In this document: one piece after another, positions 50,247 through 60,805 of the stretch | Layout: every line of letters starts with the position of its first letter | How positions within the stretch are numbered: position 1 is the first letter of the stretch | Assembly: GCA_051294375.1 (NCBI GenBank) | Contig: CM119270.1 | Coordinates: forward strand, 4,906,152 to 4,970,151 | DNA: 64,000 bases | Direction: 5' to 3' | Source: Paraspadella gotoi | Lineage: Eukaryota; Chaetognatha | Notes under the pieces: model-generated | What the model was told of the DNA's origin: nothing | The model's input: the letters and a program-made list of their open reading frames with translations, nothing else | Databases searched by the model: none | Program-made: the position numbers and the translations under genes

Positions 50247-50520
50247 AAGGTGGACTAAAAATCCACAACCGTTTCATGCAGCCGCCATTGGTGGCCGGAG
50301 GGCAAGTATGTATGGTGGACTAAAAATCCAACCTACCGTTCAAATCACGGCCGATTGGTGCCGGAGGCAAGTTCTCCGTCCGGGTTTGCGGTGGTCGTTC
50401 TGGGTTAAGAGAACGGGGACCTTACCCGCCCTGTACGCGGTGTTACACGCCTGATCCGAAGCTCAGGGACTGTTATAATTGAACGGTTTCTGTACTAACA
50501 CATAACAAAACCTCACCTAT
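50247..50520 (+). mobile_element. tRNA-derived SINE copy
   Basis: Same family as 46.5-47.2 kb, on the opposite strand, with a partly doubled head (GTGGACTAAAAATCC at 50251 and 50314). It lies in the intron between the first two listed exons of TDC copy 1; the same intron in copies 2 and 3 has ATT repeats instead. Confidence 0.6.
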
Positions 50521-50829
50521 CTCTTCATTTGATATATTTAAAAGATGAGGTAAATGAATTGATTAAAGACTCGCTCGACTCACGAAGAAGGGACCACGCC
50601 AAGTTCGGTCTCCTCGATGGGCGTTCTAGCCAACGTTTTTTCCCCGCAACGAGACGAAAATCATCGTCGGTTTTCCCAGCATCGGAAGTTTCACGCATCG
50701 CCACAATCCCCGCCTTCTCACCAACGAGTGGGACTGGGGCGAACAGAGGGGATACGGATTTGAGAGAGATGTGCGGAGCCATGAGAAACGCAATTAAGAG
50801 ATGTGAGTATAATAAGTAATATTGTGAGA

Positions 50830-53800
50830 TGATATTTGGAGAGCTGTGATATCTTGGGCACGCCGGGTTCCTCTGTTCTCAAGAACGCCGTGCGTGAAAA
50901 GCAAATCCGTGGCCGTTGGGAGAGATTTAGTCATGTACCTGAAATAAGAAGAGCAATTCTTAGTTATGGAAGTTTACACGTAATTGATATGGGACGGGTT
51001 TGGCTGAGCGATGTCGCAGAGACGCGTATTCGGCGGCGCCGAAGAATATGACAGCAGATTTTTGCGAGTACTGATTTCGTAGTCAAAAGAATAGTTCCAA
51101 TGTGCAGAAAAAAGTAGAAATATATAGTGCAGCTCCACTCACCGATATGTAGAGCGGATCACTCGGACTTATATCTCCGATCTGATAGGATGTGGAGATA
51201 CTTCATGAGGATAGTTCAGCGATCTTAGCGGGAGAGACCGGCGCACAGAGAATTTATTTTTTTTATACAATGATACATGTATATAGTTTTATCTTTTTTA
51301 AATGAGAAGAGAGAGAGTCGATAATATTTTTACATTAGCGAGAAATCAATATGTTTTTGCTGTTGCTTTATTACTTACATATTGGTAAAGAACTTCGGAA
51401 TATTTAGTTCTGTGTTAGCTTAGTTTATTGCTCTGACAGATCTTAACCGCCGTATCTCAGTACGGGGCGACATAAAACAAAAGGTAATTATGGACACTTC
51501 TGCTCTATGGATATGGATCTCACAACTTATCAATAGTATAAGCGGAAAATTGATCCACTGTCTTCTCGCGCTGAAAGCGTGTAAAATAAAATATGGATGT
51601 CTAGATTAAATCTGACTACTTGGTGCATATTAATCTGATCTAAATGTTCACATCGTCGAGAGAAAGTTATCGAGCCTGTATTTAAGAGCAGCGCATATAT
51701 AGAGAACGTGGGTACCTTTGATAAATGTTTTCACGGGTTGTGAGTTGTATTGATACCCTCTCTGCGTTGTACACTTTCCTACCACTATCTGACAGAGTGA
51801 GAGAGAGCATGAAGCTCTAACGATCATTATGGTATAGTGGGATCTAGGCACGCATCTGCATATATTGTGACCAGACCGTAATAGGAACTCTTCGTCCACA
51901 AAGAGTGTTTTGATAATGCGAATTTGAATATCTCTCTTCTATGGAGGACAGGGAGGCGCGAGCGAGCGGCACAAGAGATCACGAGAGAATAAGACTGCTA
52001 GATACTATGAATTGTCACCACGAAGCCCTAGAGAACAGACATCGACTACATTAAGAGCTTAAACGAGATAAGCGCGTTATAATATCCGGATACTACTATA
52101 GTATGAAATATATTCTATACATCTTCTTACACAGATTAGCAAATTTCACAAAATTAATTTGTAACATCTGTTTAAGTCAAGAATATTTTTCGTAAGCTAT
52201 TCAGCTTTTTCTCCAGTTTTTTTATATTGTCTCTCAAATTGAGAGGACGAACACTCAACGGAGAAATGACCAATAAAGTGTAGAGATATCTTTGACACAA
52301 GAGAAGATTGTTTTTAACTAATTGATCACGCTTGCTAATATCTCCCGCCCTATTTGTTACGCGTGACACGGCTCCTCTGTTAAAACCGGCGGAATAGGCA
52401 GAGAGAGAGAGAGCTCATGCTCACGGAAGAGTCTTAGTGGCTTGAGTTTACCGCGTGATAAATTTCCCACCCACAAAACATTATTTTCTATATTGGGGGA
52501 ATTTTATAATAGTTATGACATAGCAAGGACGGAGGGGAAGCGATTCAAGGTTCCCCTTTTGTTGCGGCGGAAATGGAGAATTCAACACGCGCAGAGAACT
52601 ACGCGCGTATTCGCGTAGATTCCTCATAGGTTTATACACTTTTCAATAGCTCACAAAGTTGGAGTCAGTTGTTCCAACGATCCAAGTCGCCACTGTTAGA
52701 AGCTGTGAGGACAATATCGCTGTGTCATGGCACAAGAAATTATCGATAAGCATGGGTGTTCTTATTGGGTATATGTGTATCTTTACTAATCTGATGAGGC
52801 AGCAGAAGGAGTAGCTTTGTCTGAAGATTATTATTAGTCTTATAAGATACTATTTTGTTACGCTTTTTAAGAAAATAGATATTTCCAATTTTCGAGAGGT
52901 GTATTCAAGTCTTATTACCAGTGTCCTTTTCGTTAACTTAAGTAAAAATATGAGAATCTTTATTTATCATTTTGCTCTTACTCGGGCGCAGGGGGATCAC
53001 GATTCCGGGTTTCACGGCTATTCTCATAATTAAAACTTACTCATATAATGTGAAGTTTCCACATGCTCGTTAATTCCCCTACGAATAATGATAGACCACT
53101 GTCGCCCTCTGAAATGTACCGATGAGAATATAAATATTGAACTAATATAATGTTAGAATTTCGAAAGCCAGCTGGTGCAAGCTTTGCCTGTTCGTGTAGT
53201 ATAGTCTCCAAGGTGCCGATAGGGACAAGCTAAACCTGTGCTTTAAATGTCAAGTTGATTACTTGGTCATTAACTTAAGATACGCCGTCACGATGGACCC
53301 GTGTCCAACATAAGTAACTTGAGATTGATTATTAAGAGCACTGCGTCTAAGTTCAATAGGCTAGCTGAGAGTAGCGTTGAATGCTACTCTCGATATCCTC
53401 TTTCTAACATATCTTGATGCGAGAGGAGATTGCATGACTGGAATGAGTAATATCTTAGACACTAAATCAGATAGATTCATTTAATTTATTAACTCAAATG
53501 TATGGTAAACATTATCACAAATAATGACTTTACGTGTTATCTAACGTTGATTAGAATAACACGATTTATTACACACAATCTCTTTGCACTTTGTTTTCAA
53601 TTGGTTGTCCAACAATGTTATACTTTTTGAGTCTTTGCCGGGAATGCTTAGTTTTTCTTTGTTACGCGTGCACGGCTCGGGAGCCTCATGTCATGGCTGT
53701 GGCTCGCGATCTTTTGTTGAGCGAATCGCTTTGGATGATCACTGGCGACAGCGATCGGGTTCAGATCCCTCTGGTTCATAGCAAAGATGGGCGGTTTCCA

Positions 53801-54354
53801 CATCGTTAACAGGCTTTTGGCCAAATGAAATATAATTATTTTTATCTTTAGCTAATTAAATACAAAGAGTGGCTTATTTGCTAGATTTGGCACTAGAATA
53901 ATCTTCGAGTTTATCATACATCGACGTCGTTGTGAAGAAATAGATAAAACATTCGTTTTCGGGCGAGGGGGATCAGGATTCCGGGTTTTTGCACGCTTTT
54001 TTTTTGGTCCCTCTTAATTCCCCGCCTGAAGAACCAAATTAAAAATTAATAAACAAATTTCGTTAGATTTTCGAAAGGCGGGGCGTCTTGGAAGCCCGTG
54101 CCGGATGGAAGCACTCCAAAAAATTCGGTCATCTTGATATGGTAACGCTGGACCCCAAAGTGGACTTGGTTTTAACGGCGTTTTCGCTAGTCGTAACTTA
54201 GACTTACTCCGTTCTCTACTAGACTAGACTAAAATACATGGGTTAGTTAACACAATCAGATTAGGATTCTTTACTTGTCTTAAATCAGGTATCTAATTTT
54301 TTTTAAGAAATTAACCAAAAGCTTGCTGTTTAATTTAACAATCCTGTTAACTAA
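50830..54354. other. Unassigned, irregular sequence between TDC copies
   Basis: No exon was recognised. Weak internal direct similarity links 52.98-53.30 with 53.96-54.20 kb (shared GGGGGATCA.GATTCCGGG and TCGAAAG landmarks) and 52.35 with 53.66 kb (TTGTTACGCGTG.CACGGCTC). It abuts a 25-N gap and resembles noisy read sequence. Small open frames at 50836-51051 and 53591-53809 have ordinary composition but no family I know. Confidence 0.4.
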
Positions 54355-54379
54355 NNNNNNNNNNNNNNNNNNNNNNNNN
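54355..54379. other. Assembly gap, exactly 25 N
   Basis: Copy 2 of the TDC locus begins right after this gap, inside the 90-bp unit that is arrayed at 61.6-62.7 kb. Confidence 0.98.
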
Positions 54380-54920
54380 AAGATGTGTTCTTTGTTCTTG
54401 TTGTATTCACGGAGGACCTGAGAAAGATGAGAGGGGATAAAGAGGGGAAAGGAAAAGTGGTAAATTAACAAAGGTTTATTTAACATCAAGATCAACTTTA
54501 AAATGGGCACATTTTTTTAAAAGTTAAAATTTAAAATTAAGTAGATTTTTAAGTTAACATATAGGGTTTAGGGTTAGGGATGAAGGGTAGGCTAGGGATA
54601 GAGTCGAGGATTAGGTTAAGATTTGGTTTGAGATTTGGATAAGGATTTTAGTTTTGGGTGACGGGATAAAGTTAGGTATTCAGAATAGGGTTATGCATTA
54701 AGATAGGTATTACGGTTTGAGATTAGAGTTATCTGATATTAGATTAAAAGTAAATTGCAGGGTTAAAATAAGTTTAGGGAGTAGGAACAGAAATGGGCAC
54801 TTTCGGAAAATAGTAACCGTTTTTATTCTCTTGACGTTGGAACCATAAAACAAACCGTACATTTTACGTTTAAAGATTTTTATAAATATATTTAATGCAA
54901 AAAATTATTTTGTCTTTTAC
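54380..54920 (-). other. TDC copy 2 intron downstream of exon i
   Basis: Contains one 90-bp unit (54380-54475) of the type arrayed in copy 3, then degenerate GGGTTAGGG-like sequence. No SINE, unlike copy 1. Confidence 0.7.
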
Positions 54921-54999
54921 CTCGTGAGCGTATTTAGTGACGATGTTCCACGCGTAGTCAACGTCTGCGTTTGTAGCATTTTGATTGCAGATGCAGAAC
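54921..54999 (-). CDS. Tdc: TDC copy 2, exon i
   Basis: 79 bp, acceptor AAATCAG, donor GAG|gtaaaa: completes Arg and reads [20 protein letters not shown] then TKYAHE. It is the last recognisable decarboxylase-domain exon of this copy; the tail exons fall beyond the gap at 54355. Confidence 0.85.
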
Positions 55000-56421
55000 C
55001 TGATTTGCAAAAGCAAGACGACTCTCTGAATTGGAAACTAAAATTCCCATTACATGATACGTTTAATTTTGTGCACTCGTACAACATTGCCTGATCGAAT
55101 AGAGTTTGAACATTGTTCTCATTTAACGGATAGTTCACAACAAGTCACCTGATGATATACGTCCCGTTGAGTGAAGCCGGGATCATGTGAAGTTCACCAG
55201 AATCGTTGATCGTCCACAGGAGGTTCTCGCTCAGAATATTGGGCCCCTTTGGGATGGCGAAGAAATTGAATATAGAGACCGAGAGTAAGACATAAATGAG
55301 AGAGAGAGAGAGGGAGAGAGATGGGAGAGACGAGAGAGGGAGAGGGAGCCACCTGTATCTGAAGCAGAGAGTCCATTGTAACTTTTCCTAAAAACTTAAA
55401 TCTCGCGTCTTTCGTGACGTAAGGCTCTTCGAATCTTTTGGCCAATCTCACCGTGCTGACAAAAGGATTGAATATAATACGTACAAATGGTAAAAAAAAA
55501 AAAAATTAGAACTAAAAATAACTTGTTATTAATTTAAATCACCGAACGAATTAAAAGGGAAGAAGAAAAGAAGAAGGTCCAACGCATAATCACAAATTAA
55601 TGTTGTCCTTTTGACTAACAGATTTCTCCCAAATATCATACTATTTTTTTTTGCGTATGTTATTAACAATAGTTATCTAAAACCTTCTTTCCGAACCTTA
55701 CCTCTCGGATATACTTTTGAATTCCCTCGACGCCAAACGATCGAATGACGAACCAAAGTTTTAAAGATCGAAATCGTCGACTCAACGCGATGCTCCAATT
55801 CTGGGGATGATATATTTCAAATTGTTATATTAATTATAAAATTTAGTTTTATATAGTAAATCGAGCAATATTTATGCATAAAAATAATTTAACGATTGAC
55901 CTTGCTGCATCCTTGAACAACTGCAATACCAACAGTGGCCCTCAACCATGGTGAGGCTCATGGTGTCCGCAGCTTTGACCACGAGAAAAAAAAAAGACAA
56001 TAACGAAAAAATCCATTTTATAACTTACTCTGTAGTCGATTGCTTTGTCTATAGTCCGCCAGCAAAAAGATAAAAAGGACATAATATTGAACAAAGACTA
56101 CAGTTTATAAACTTTTAAGCGAGAATATGAACTTAAAATTGACGTCGATTAAAAATAACAATTAATTGTTTTCGTTAAGTCGTACCTTCGAAATTGTGTT
56201 TAAGATAAAGAGGTTCCACAGTCATTGCTGACAACAACTGATCGCGGTCCGACACCCTGATGTAAAAATTGGTAATATCACTTTCATAATCAATTTACTA
56301 GTGCTTATTTTCAATTACTCTTTTAGCATATTATGACTTTCTTACCACATGCAGGATGCATCGAAATTGACGAGCATCCACTTGTTGGGGTTAAAGTTAA
56401 AAGAGTTGGCGTCTTCCAGAC

Positions 56422-56493
<72 letters not shown>

Positions 56494-57486
56494 ATTGATT
56501 CCCATACAATCTCCAAGAGGCGTAACTTAATTGCCCGCACCAAATTTCAAGAACGCTGTCCCCCCCGACGCCCCGTCCCCGTAGTCCCCTGCCCTTCCCC
56601 ACCCTATCCAAAGGATCACCGTGGGCGAGGTGCTGGAACTCCGGGCAGACAAAAGCGCTGCCCGCGTAGGCGGCGTCCACGTGCAGCCAGACCCCTTCCT
56701 TCTTGCAGACGGGTCCGATCTCGGCGAGGGCGTCGAAGGAGCAGACCGCCGTCGTGCCGAGAGTCGCGCACACCTTGAATCGATTGATTGATTGATTGAA
56801 TTGAACGATTAAATGATTGATTGGCTTATTGGCACATTTACTCGATCGAAAAAAATGCTATTTTTTTATTAATTATAATTTTTTTTTAATATCTATCTTT
56901 TTCTCAGTGATCGACAGATAAATCTTCTATTAAATTAATTGATATGCGATTGATATATTAATTCATAGATTCAATTATTCAAGTATGCTTTGAAAATTGA
57001 TTTATTAATTATATGCGTTTTATTTCGAATTCTACAAGGTTGATTCAGTACATACGTGAGCATCAAAAAAATCTAAGACAAAAGACAAAACAAAGATTGA
57101 GTAAAAAAAAAAAACTACCACCATAGACACAACGAGGGAAAAAGTTGGATCGATTGGATTTTTTGAAATTGGTTCGACCATTTTAATAATTATATACTTT
57201 ATTGAATAAATGAGGTGTCTTGCCCTCGGCTTTGGACAGACAGATTACTTGATTATTATTATTATTAATGAATTTTTATTATTATTATTTGATATATTTA
57301 AAAGATGAGTAAATGAATTGATTAAAGACTCGCTCGACTCACGAAGAAAGGGACCAGCCCCAAGTTCCGGTCCTCCTCGATGGCTCTGGCCAACGTTTTT
57401 CCCCGCAACGAGAAATCATCGTCGGTTTCCAGCATCCGGAGTTTCACCATCGCCAACATCCCCGCCTTCTCCACGCACGAGTGGGA
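54921..57486 (-). CDS. Tdc: Tyrosine decarboxylase, copy 2 (best-preserved, partial gene)
   Basis: A PLP-dependent group II decarboxylase. Tyrosine decarboxylase converts tyrosine to tyramine, the precursor of octopamine, in neurons and other cells of protostomes. Nine exons are listed separately below; splice phases agree throughout. Family marks include [45 protein letters not shown] (PLP-ring region), [14 protein letters not shown] with the Schiff-base lysine, [42 protein letters not shown] and HMIPAS..GTYIIRFC. NPNKW (not NPHKW), HMIPAS, QNAT..DVDYAW and the FVRM.SDPKI tail seen in copies 1 and 3 favour tyrosine over DOPA or histidine decarboxylase. Exons before SHSC (roughly the first 200 residues) are absent because the sequence folds back at the gap 57506. 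Only the 55353-55455 exon shows obvious indel damage. Confidence 0.85.
55149..55246 (-). CDS. Tdc: TDC copy 2, exon h
   Basis: 98 bp, acceptor CCCAAAG, donor AG|gtgact: [20 protein letters not shown] then [12 protein letters not shown] plus a split Arg. It joins the previous exon as CFRLQ|GPN, the position where relatives read CFRLKG. Confidence 0.85.
55353..55455 (-). CDS. Tdc: TDC copy 2, exon g (indel-damaged)
   Basis: Starts after TTGTCAG with CACGGTGAG, where copy 3 has CACGTGAG, so one extra G breaks the frame after His. It continues RLAKRFEE...VTKDARF, LGKVTM, then loses bases. A majority of the three copies restores [20 protein letters not shown] and LGKVTMGLVCFRLQ, the family motif. 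Donor ACAG|gtggc. Confidence 0.8.
55702..55800 (-). CDS. Tdc: TDC copy 2, exon f
   Basis: 99 bp, acceptor ATCCCCAG, donor GAG|gtaagg: [20 protein letters not shown] then [13 protein letters not shown]. Family pattern: HW.IPLSRRFR(S/A)LKLWFV.R..G. The 228 bp before the micro-exon are intronic. Confidence 0.9.
56029..56048 (-). CDS. Tdc: TDC copy 2, exon e: 20-nt micro-exon
   Basis: Acceptor GGACTATAG, donor AGA|gtaagt. Twenty bases complete a split Asp codon and add KAIDYR, the conserved motif that precedes the HW.I.LSRRFR segment. Phase fits both neighbours. The same block with both splice sites is present in copy 3 (59984-60007) and, more damaged, copy 1. Confidence 0.8.
56186..56256 (-). 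CDS. Tdc: TDC copy 2, exon d
   Basis: 71 bp, acceptor ACATCAG, donor GAAG|gtacga. Completes Trp and reads [20 protein letters not shown] then NFE, matching the family pattern W(V/L)KDR...VDPLYLKH. Confidence 0.85.
56346..56421 (-). CDS. Tdc: TDC copy 2, exon c (active-site lysine)
   Basis: 76 bp encoding [20 protein letters not shown] and DASCMW (Gly and Trp codons split by introns). The Lys of NPNKW forms the internal aldimine with PLP. Donor ATGTG|gtaag. Confidence 0.92.
56422..56619 (-). other. TDC intron with CT microsatellite, in-frame open
   Basis: A 198-bp intron (66 codons). On the gene strand a CT repeat of about 65 bp runs straight into the acceptor CTCTCAG|GTCTGG, so the microsatellite is the polypyrimidine tract. 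The whole intron has no stop in the exon frame; if retained it would insert a Ser-Leu-rich segment. Confidence 0.8.
56424..56490. repeat. (GA)n microsatellite (CT on gene strand)
   Basis: About 33 GA units, ending one base before the splice acceptor. Confidence 0.95.
56620..56773 (-). CDS. Tdc: TDC copy 2, exon b (PLP-binding region)
   Basis: Acceptor TTCAAG, donor CACG|gtgatc; 51 codons plus one base. It reads [38 protein letters not shown] and [13 protein letters not shown]. The Asp of HVDAAYAG pairs with the PLP pyridine nitrogen in this family. Confidence 0.92.
57343..57486 (-). CDS. Tdc: TDC copy 2, exon a (144 bp)
   Basis: Acceptor CCCTCAG, donor TTC|gtgagt. Forty-eight codons, phase 0 to 0: [17 protein letters not shown], then [20 protein letters not shown] and [11 protein letters not shown]. 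Its 5' end is only 20 bp from the gap at 57506. Confidence 0.88.
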
Positions 57487-57505
57487 CTGAGGGCGAAAGA
57501 GGGGC

Positions 57506-57530
57506 NNNNNNNNNNNNNNNNNNNNNNNNN
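57506..57530. other. Assembly gap, exactly 25 N, at a fold point
   Basis: Copies 2 (minus) and 3 (plus) of the TDC gene diverge from here as mirror images. The fold lies just upstream of exon a. Confidence 0.98.
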
Positions 57531-57598
57531 CCGACCCAACCCGACCCAACCCGACCCAACCCGACCCAACCCGACCCAACCCGACCAACCGACCCAAA
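57531..57598 (+). repeat. Minisatellite, unit 10 bp (CCGACCCAAC)
   Basis: About seven tandem units forming the unpaired spacer between the mirrored TDC copies. Confidence 0.95.
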
Positions 57599-58639
57599 CC
57601 CGCCCCTCTTTTCGCCCTCAGCTCCCCACTCGTGCGTGGAGAAGGCGGGATGTTGGCGAATGGTGAAACTTCCGGGAATTGCTGGAAAACCGACGATGAT
57701 TTCTCGTAGCGGGGGAAAAACGTTGGCCAGAGCCATCGAGGAGCGACCGGTGGAACTTTGGGCTGGTCCCTTTCCTTCGTTGAGTCGAGCGAGTCTTATT
57801 CAATTCATTTTTACTCATCTTTTAAATATTATCAAATAATAATAAAAAAATTCATTAATAATAATAAAACAAGTTAATCTGTCTCTGTCCAAGCCGAGGC
57901 AAGACACCTCATTTATTCAATAAAAGTATATAATTATTAAATAGCAACCAATTTCAAAAAACCAATCGATCCAACTTTTTTCCCTCGTTGTTGTCTATGG
58001 GGAGTTTTTTACTCAATCTTTGTTTGTCTTTTGTCTTAGATTGCTCACGTATGTACTGAATCAAACCTGTAGAATTTCGGAAATAAAACCATACTAATTA
58101 ATAAATCAATTTCAATAGCCATACTTTGAATAATTGAATCTATGAATTAATATATTCAATCGCATTATCAATTAATTTAATTAGAATATTTACTGTCGAT
58201 CTACTGGAGGAAAAAGGATAGATATTAAATAAAAATATAATTAATAAAAAAATATGCATTTTTTTTTTCGATCGAGTAAATGTGCCAATAAGCCACATCA
58301 AATCATTTAATCGTTCAATCCAATCAATCAATCAATCGATTCAAGTTCGTGCGCGACTCTCGGCACGACGGCGGTCTGCTCCTTCGACGCCCTCGCCGAG
58401 ATTCGGACCCGTCTGCAAGAAGGAAGGGGGTCTAGGCTGCACGTGGACCGCCGCCTACGCGCAGCGCTTTTGTCTGCCCGGATTCCAGCACCTCTGCCAC
58501 ACGCGTAGTCCTTTGGATAGGTGAGAGGAGGGCAGAGGGAACTACAGGGGAACGGGGCGTCGGGGGGGGACAGACGTTCTTGAAATTTGGTTGCGGGCAA
58601 TTTAAGTTACGCTCTTGGAGATGTATGGGAATCAATTGC

Positions 58640-58640
58640 G

Positions 58641-58674
<34 letters not shown>

Positions 58675-58688
58675 CTCTCTTCTCTCTC

Positions 58689-58720
<32 letters not shown>

Positions 58721-58722
58721 CA
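58640..58722. repeat. (CT)n microsatellite before exon c of copy 3
   Basis: Mirror counterpart of 56424-56490, with TCT and CTCT interruptions. Confidence 0.95.
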
Positions 58723-59054
58723 GGTCTGCGAAGGACGCCAACTCCTTTTACTTTAACTCCCAACAAGTGGATGCTCGTCAATTTCGATGGCATCCTGCAT
58801 GTGGTAAGAAAGTCATAAAATATGCTAAAAGAGTAATTAAAATTAACATAGTAAATTGATTATTGAAAGAGTGATATTACAATTTTTACATCAGGGTGTC
58901 GGACCGCGATCAGTTGTTTGTCAGCGAATCGACTGGTTGGAACCTCTTTATCTTAAAACACTAATTTTCGAAGTACGACTTTAACGAAAATAATAATAAT
59001 AATTTTTATCGACAGTACTAAAAAGCAGTAATTTAAGTTCATATTACTCGCTTA

Positions 59055-59922
59055 AGAGGAAAGGTCATTCAGCCATAACAATACGTAATTCATGATGTTG
59101 TTAGTAGCTAATATACGAGAAATACATTATAGTCATCAGTAATCACAAAAAAAATAAGTTTCTTATTTATATGTAAACATTCCGTTTTCAATAATTTTTT
59201 TTAAATGGGGTATAATAACAAAATGTTAAGTTAAATGGGTAAGCCACCATTTTTTAAAGATTTGTTTTTCAACTCTGGTTGTTTAAAAATTCTAAGGTAA
59301 GAAGTTAAAAGCACGGTTATGGGATAGTTAGGTAAGGGGAGAATTAAGCAATTAATCTCGTTACTATGTTGGTTTTCCATCATGAACAAAATTCTTCAGT
59401 TAAAATAGGATGGTAAAGAAATTTCGAGCTACAATGAATCTACACTGAATTGTAAGAGTTCAGCCTAAACGACTGCAAGAATATTAAATTAAAAATGGGT
59501 TGATTACAATCTTAAAAACATTTGTAAAATGTAATAAGAGAGACATTTTGATAAACGCGTTCCAGTTAGAAAGAATTCAGCGGTTAAAGCTTAAAAAACG
59601 TTTTCATTTTTCAAGGATACAAGTTTGAAATTTAAAAAATGTCTCTCTATTTAACCATTTTTCAAATTTCAGTAATAAAATTCATAAAAAAAATATCAGG
59701 TGGATTGGCCTTTTTCGTTTGACCTGCAACTTCTTCAGATAGGTTTCTTTTATTTATTATTATAATTAAAAACGCCCAATATACAAATGGGGTAGAATTC
59801 ATCAAATGCTTAAAGCTGAATACATTTTCGGAATCCGCCAGGAGCTCAGCTTTTGATTTGTAACCCATTTTAAACCTATTTTTAAAGTTGAATTGATATG
59901 ACCCTTTTTCTTTAAAAGTTTA
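59055..59922. mobile_element. Candidate TTAA-flanked inserted element
   Basis: This AT-rich segment interrupts the intron between exons d and e of copy 3 only. At its edges the host sequence reads CGCTTAA and TTTAAAAG. The element ends look like imperfect inverted repeats: GAGGAAAGGTCATTCA and, on the other strand, AGAAAAAGGGTCATATCA, both next to TTAA. That pattern fits a non-autonomous piggyBac-like MITE, but no transposase or second copy is seen. Confidence 0.35.
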
Positions 59923-60710
59923 TAAACTGTAGTCATTTGTTCAATATTATGTCCTTGTTTATCTTTTGCTGGCGGAACTATAGACAAATGCCAAGTCGAC
60001 TACAGAAGTAAGTTATGATAATGGGATGTTTGTCGTCTATTGTCTTTTTTTTCTGTGGTCAAAGCTGCGGAACCATGGAGCCTCACCATGGTTTAGGGCC
60101 AACTGGTATGCGTATTGCAGATTGTTCATAGGATGACTAGCAAGCGTACAATCGTATTAAATTATTTTTATGCATAAATTTTGCTCGATTTGACTTAGTA
60201 TAAAAACTAAATTTATTAATTAATATAACAATTTGAAATATATCATCCCCAGAGATTGGAAGCATCGCGTTGAGCGACGATTTCGATCTTAAAACTTTGG
60301 TTCAGTCATTCGATCGTTTGCGTCGAAGGGGGAAATTTTCAAAAGTATATCCGAGAGGTAAAGCGTTCGGAAAGAAGGTTTTAGATAACTATGTAATAAC
60401 ATACGCTAAAAAAAAATTAGTATGATATTTGGAGAAAATCTGTTAGTACAAAAAGGACAACATTAATTTGTGATATATGCGTGGGACCTTCTTCTTTTCT
60501 TCTTCCCTTTAATCGTTCGGTTGATTCTTTAAAACTCTCTCAAGTTGATTTTAGTCTAAATTTTTTTTTTTATTATATTTTTTATATTTCTATCCTTTGT
60601 TCAGCACGTGAGATTGGCAAAAGATTCGAGGCTTAACGTCACGAAAGATCCCAGATTTCAAGTTTTAGGAAAGTTACTATGCGACTCGCTGCTTCAGATT
60701 ACAGGTGGCA

Positions 60711-60722
60711 TCTCTCTCTAAA

Positions 60723-60803
<81 letters not shown>
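60711..60803. repeat. (CT)n microsatellite before exon h of copy 3
   Basis: CT repeat in the intron between exons g and h. The counterparts are the interrupted GA tracts at 55290-55347 and 48120-48215. Confidence 0.9.

Positions 60804-60805
<2 letters not shown>

Larger units (their letters stand above)
44829..50733 (-). pseudogene. Tyrosine decarboxylase, copy 1 (frame-broken)
   Basis: All the exons resolved in copy 2 can be found here in the same order. Approximate positions are 50584-50733, 49538-49716, 49240-49324, 49096-49161, 48928-48952, 48594-48693, 48225-48341, 47970-48082 and 47705-47800. A repeated exon-like tail (46310-45575) and a candidate terminal exon (44829-44952) follow. 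Nearly every exon has one-base indels that break the frame. For instance the second exon keeps VCAT, then PVCKKEG, then shifts. Introns are equally indel-rich, which suits sequencing error better than decay. This copy carries SINE insertions at 46.50-47.20 and 50.25-50.52 kb that copies 2 and 3 lack. It may be the other haplotype, a second locus or an uncorrected read. Sequence 5' of the first listed exon does not continue the gene recognisably. Confidence 0.75.

Noticed and set aside
51150-51165. GCGGATCACTCGG, resembling the start of 5.8S rRNA
   Set aside because: The similarity stops after about a dozen bases; the following conserved 5.8S sequence is absent.
54550-54620. TTAGGG-like sequence (GGGTTTAGGGTTAGGG), also at 47.3 and 61.5 kb
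   Set aside because: Only two or three units, quickly degenerating, at the same intronic place in each TDC copy; not a telomere or a clear interstitial telomere array.
54921-57486. Alternative calls of DOPA decarboxylase or histidine decarboxylase
   Set aside because: NPNKW, HMIPAS..GTYIIRFC, QNAT.ADVDYAW and the FVRM.SDPKI tail fit tyrosine decarboxylase better as far as I recall the families; a phylogeny would be decisive.
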